NCBI GenBank assembly: GCA_000026125.1
Contig: CU207211.1
Coordinates: 2,232,001-2,296,000 of the forward strand
Source of the DNA: Herminiimonas arsenicoxydans
Lineage (GTDB): Bacteria > Pseudomonadota > Gammaproteobacteria > Burkholderiales > Burkholderiaceae_D
Direction: 5' to 3'
DNA length: 64,000 nt
Made by a program: the position numbers and the translations under genes. How positions within the stretch are numbered: the stretch's first letter is position 1; every line of letters starts with the position of its first letter. Shown piece after piece: positions 63,854-64,000 of the stretch. Below the pieces are notes generated by a model, which was given only the letters and a program-made list of their open reading frames with translations, searched no databases and was not told where the DNA came from.

Positions 63854-64000
63854 ATGAGCAAGAACCTTGAACGAATCCTGATTGCAGCCGCCATTGTCGG
63901 GTTGCTTATTGCTTACGGACTTGTCGGCACATCCGACATGCAGGCAGAGCAGGAAGACGCGGCGTACACCGCTGAAATCATGGCAGCAGCGAAGAACGAA
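63854..64000 (+). CDS. Small membrane protein (cut by window edge)
   Basis: Starts MSKNLERILIAAAIVGLLIA with GGGAG seven bases upstream and continues to the last base (49 codons seen). It has one N-terminal membrane helix, then an acidic part (MQAEQEDAAYTAEIM). Third gene of the rightward early unit. Confidence 0.65.
   Translation, partial: MSKNLERILIAAAIVGLLIAYGLVGTSDMQAEQEDAAYTAEIMAAAKNE

Larger units (their letters stand above)
30842..64000. mobile_element. Podovirus-like prophage (left and central part; right end outside)
   Basis: Continuous phage genes run from the spanins at 31.0 kb to the right edge. They include terminase, portal, scaffold, capsid, a P22 gp10-like protein, ejection proteins, lysis genes, a Cro/CI switch, replication genes and nin genes. 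No tape measure, sheath or baseplate genes were seen, and a very large ejection protein is present, so a short-tailed phage is likely. All late genes appear intact. The integrase and the other attachment site should lie beyond 64 kb. Confidence 0.9.

Noticed and set aside
30842-64000. Diversity-generating retroelement in the prophage tail region
   Set aside because: No reverse transcriptase gene and no template/variable repeat pair was found near the fibre gene.
1-64000. CRISPR arrays
   Set aside because: No regularly spaced direct repeats were seen anywhere in the window.

Overview
The window carries a chromosomal segment of a betaproteobacterium (0-30.8 kb) followed by the left and central part of an integrated podovirus-like prophage (about 30.84 kb to the right edge and beyond). 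The order prfB-lysS, the complete iscRSUA-hscBA-fdx-iscX operon, uvrB next to an aspartate/tyrosine aminotransferase, and the moderate GC content suggest Burkholderiales, most likely Oxalobacteraceae (Herminiimonas/Janthinobacterium-like). That placement is inferred from gene order and protein character, not from a database search.

Host part: the end of prfB, lysS and a glycine-zipper envelope protein read rightward. The iron-sulfur assembly operon reads leftward (3.4-9.3 kb), with an IscR-type operator in front of iscR. A TetR regulator, a degenerate uracil-DNA-glycosylase-like protein, uvrB and an aminotransferase follow. tRNA-Asn (14.88 kb) marks the start of an AT-rich 4.2 kb mini-island that ends in a decayed copy of the tRNA 3' end. 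The island carries a KAP-family P-loop NTPase gene split by a 1249 bp IS3-family element with a 3 bp target duplication; removing the element restores one 738-codon frame. Beyond it lie an RluA-type pseudouridine synthase, small envelope genes, ompW with a perfect FNR box, a cyclopropane fatty acid synthase, a GGDEF/EAL protein, thiD and a solitary HsdR_N-like nuclease.

Prophage part: the lytic transcription unit reads leftward from a Cro-like gene (61.2 kb) through regulators, ninB, a cytosine-methylase-like gene, ninG, a replication initiator that contains a candidate origin, small conserved genes, terminase, portal, scaffold, major capsid, tail fibre, holin, connector and P22 gp10-like genes. 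It ends with DNA-ejection proteins, including one of 2523 residues, then endolysin and nested spanins at the left end. A short CI-type repressor reads the other way. Five related 16 bp operators sit at two promoters: the cro promoter and a rightward promoter at 63.3 kb. This is a lambda-like OR/OL arrangement with a small secreted-protein cargo between them. The integrase and right attachment site are not in the window.

The least expected signal is a 14 bp element (AAAGCACWTTTGTC on the + strand) that occurs exactly three times, each exactly 18 bp from a -10-like hexamer. The sites stand in front of the terminase, major capsid and lysis genes and look like phage-specific late promoters. Other points for follow-up are the 11 bp iterons beside a 43 nt pyrimidine tract in the initiator gene, a homing endonuclease inserted against the late operon, and the repeated ADDFLD motif of the giant protein.
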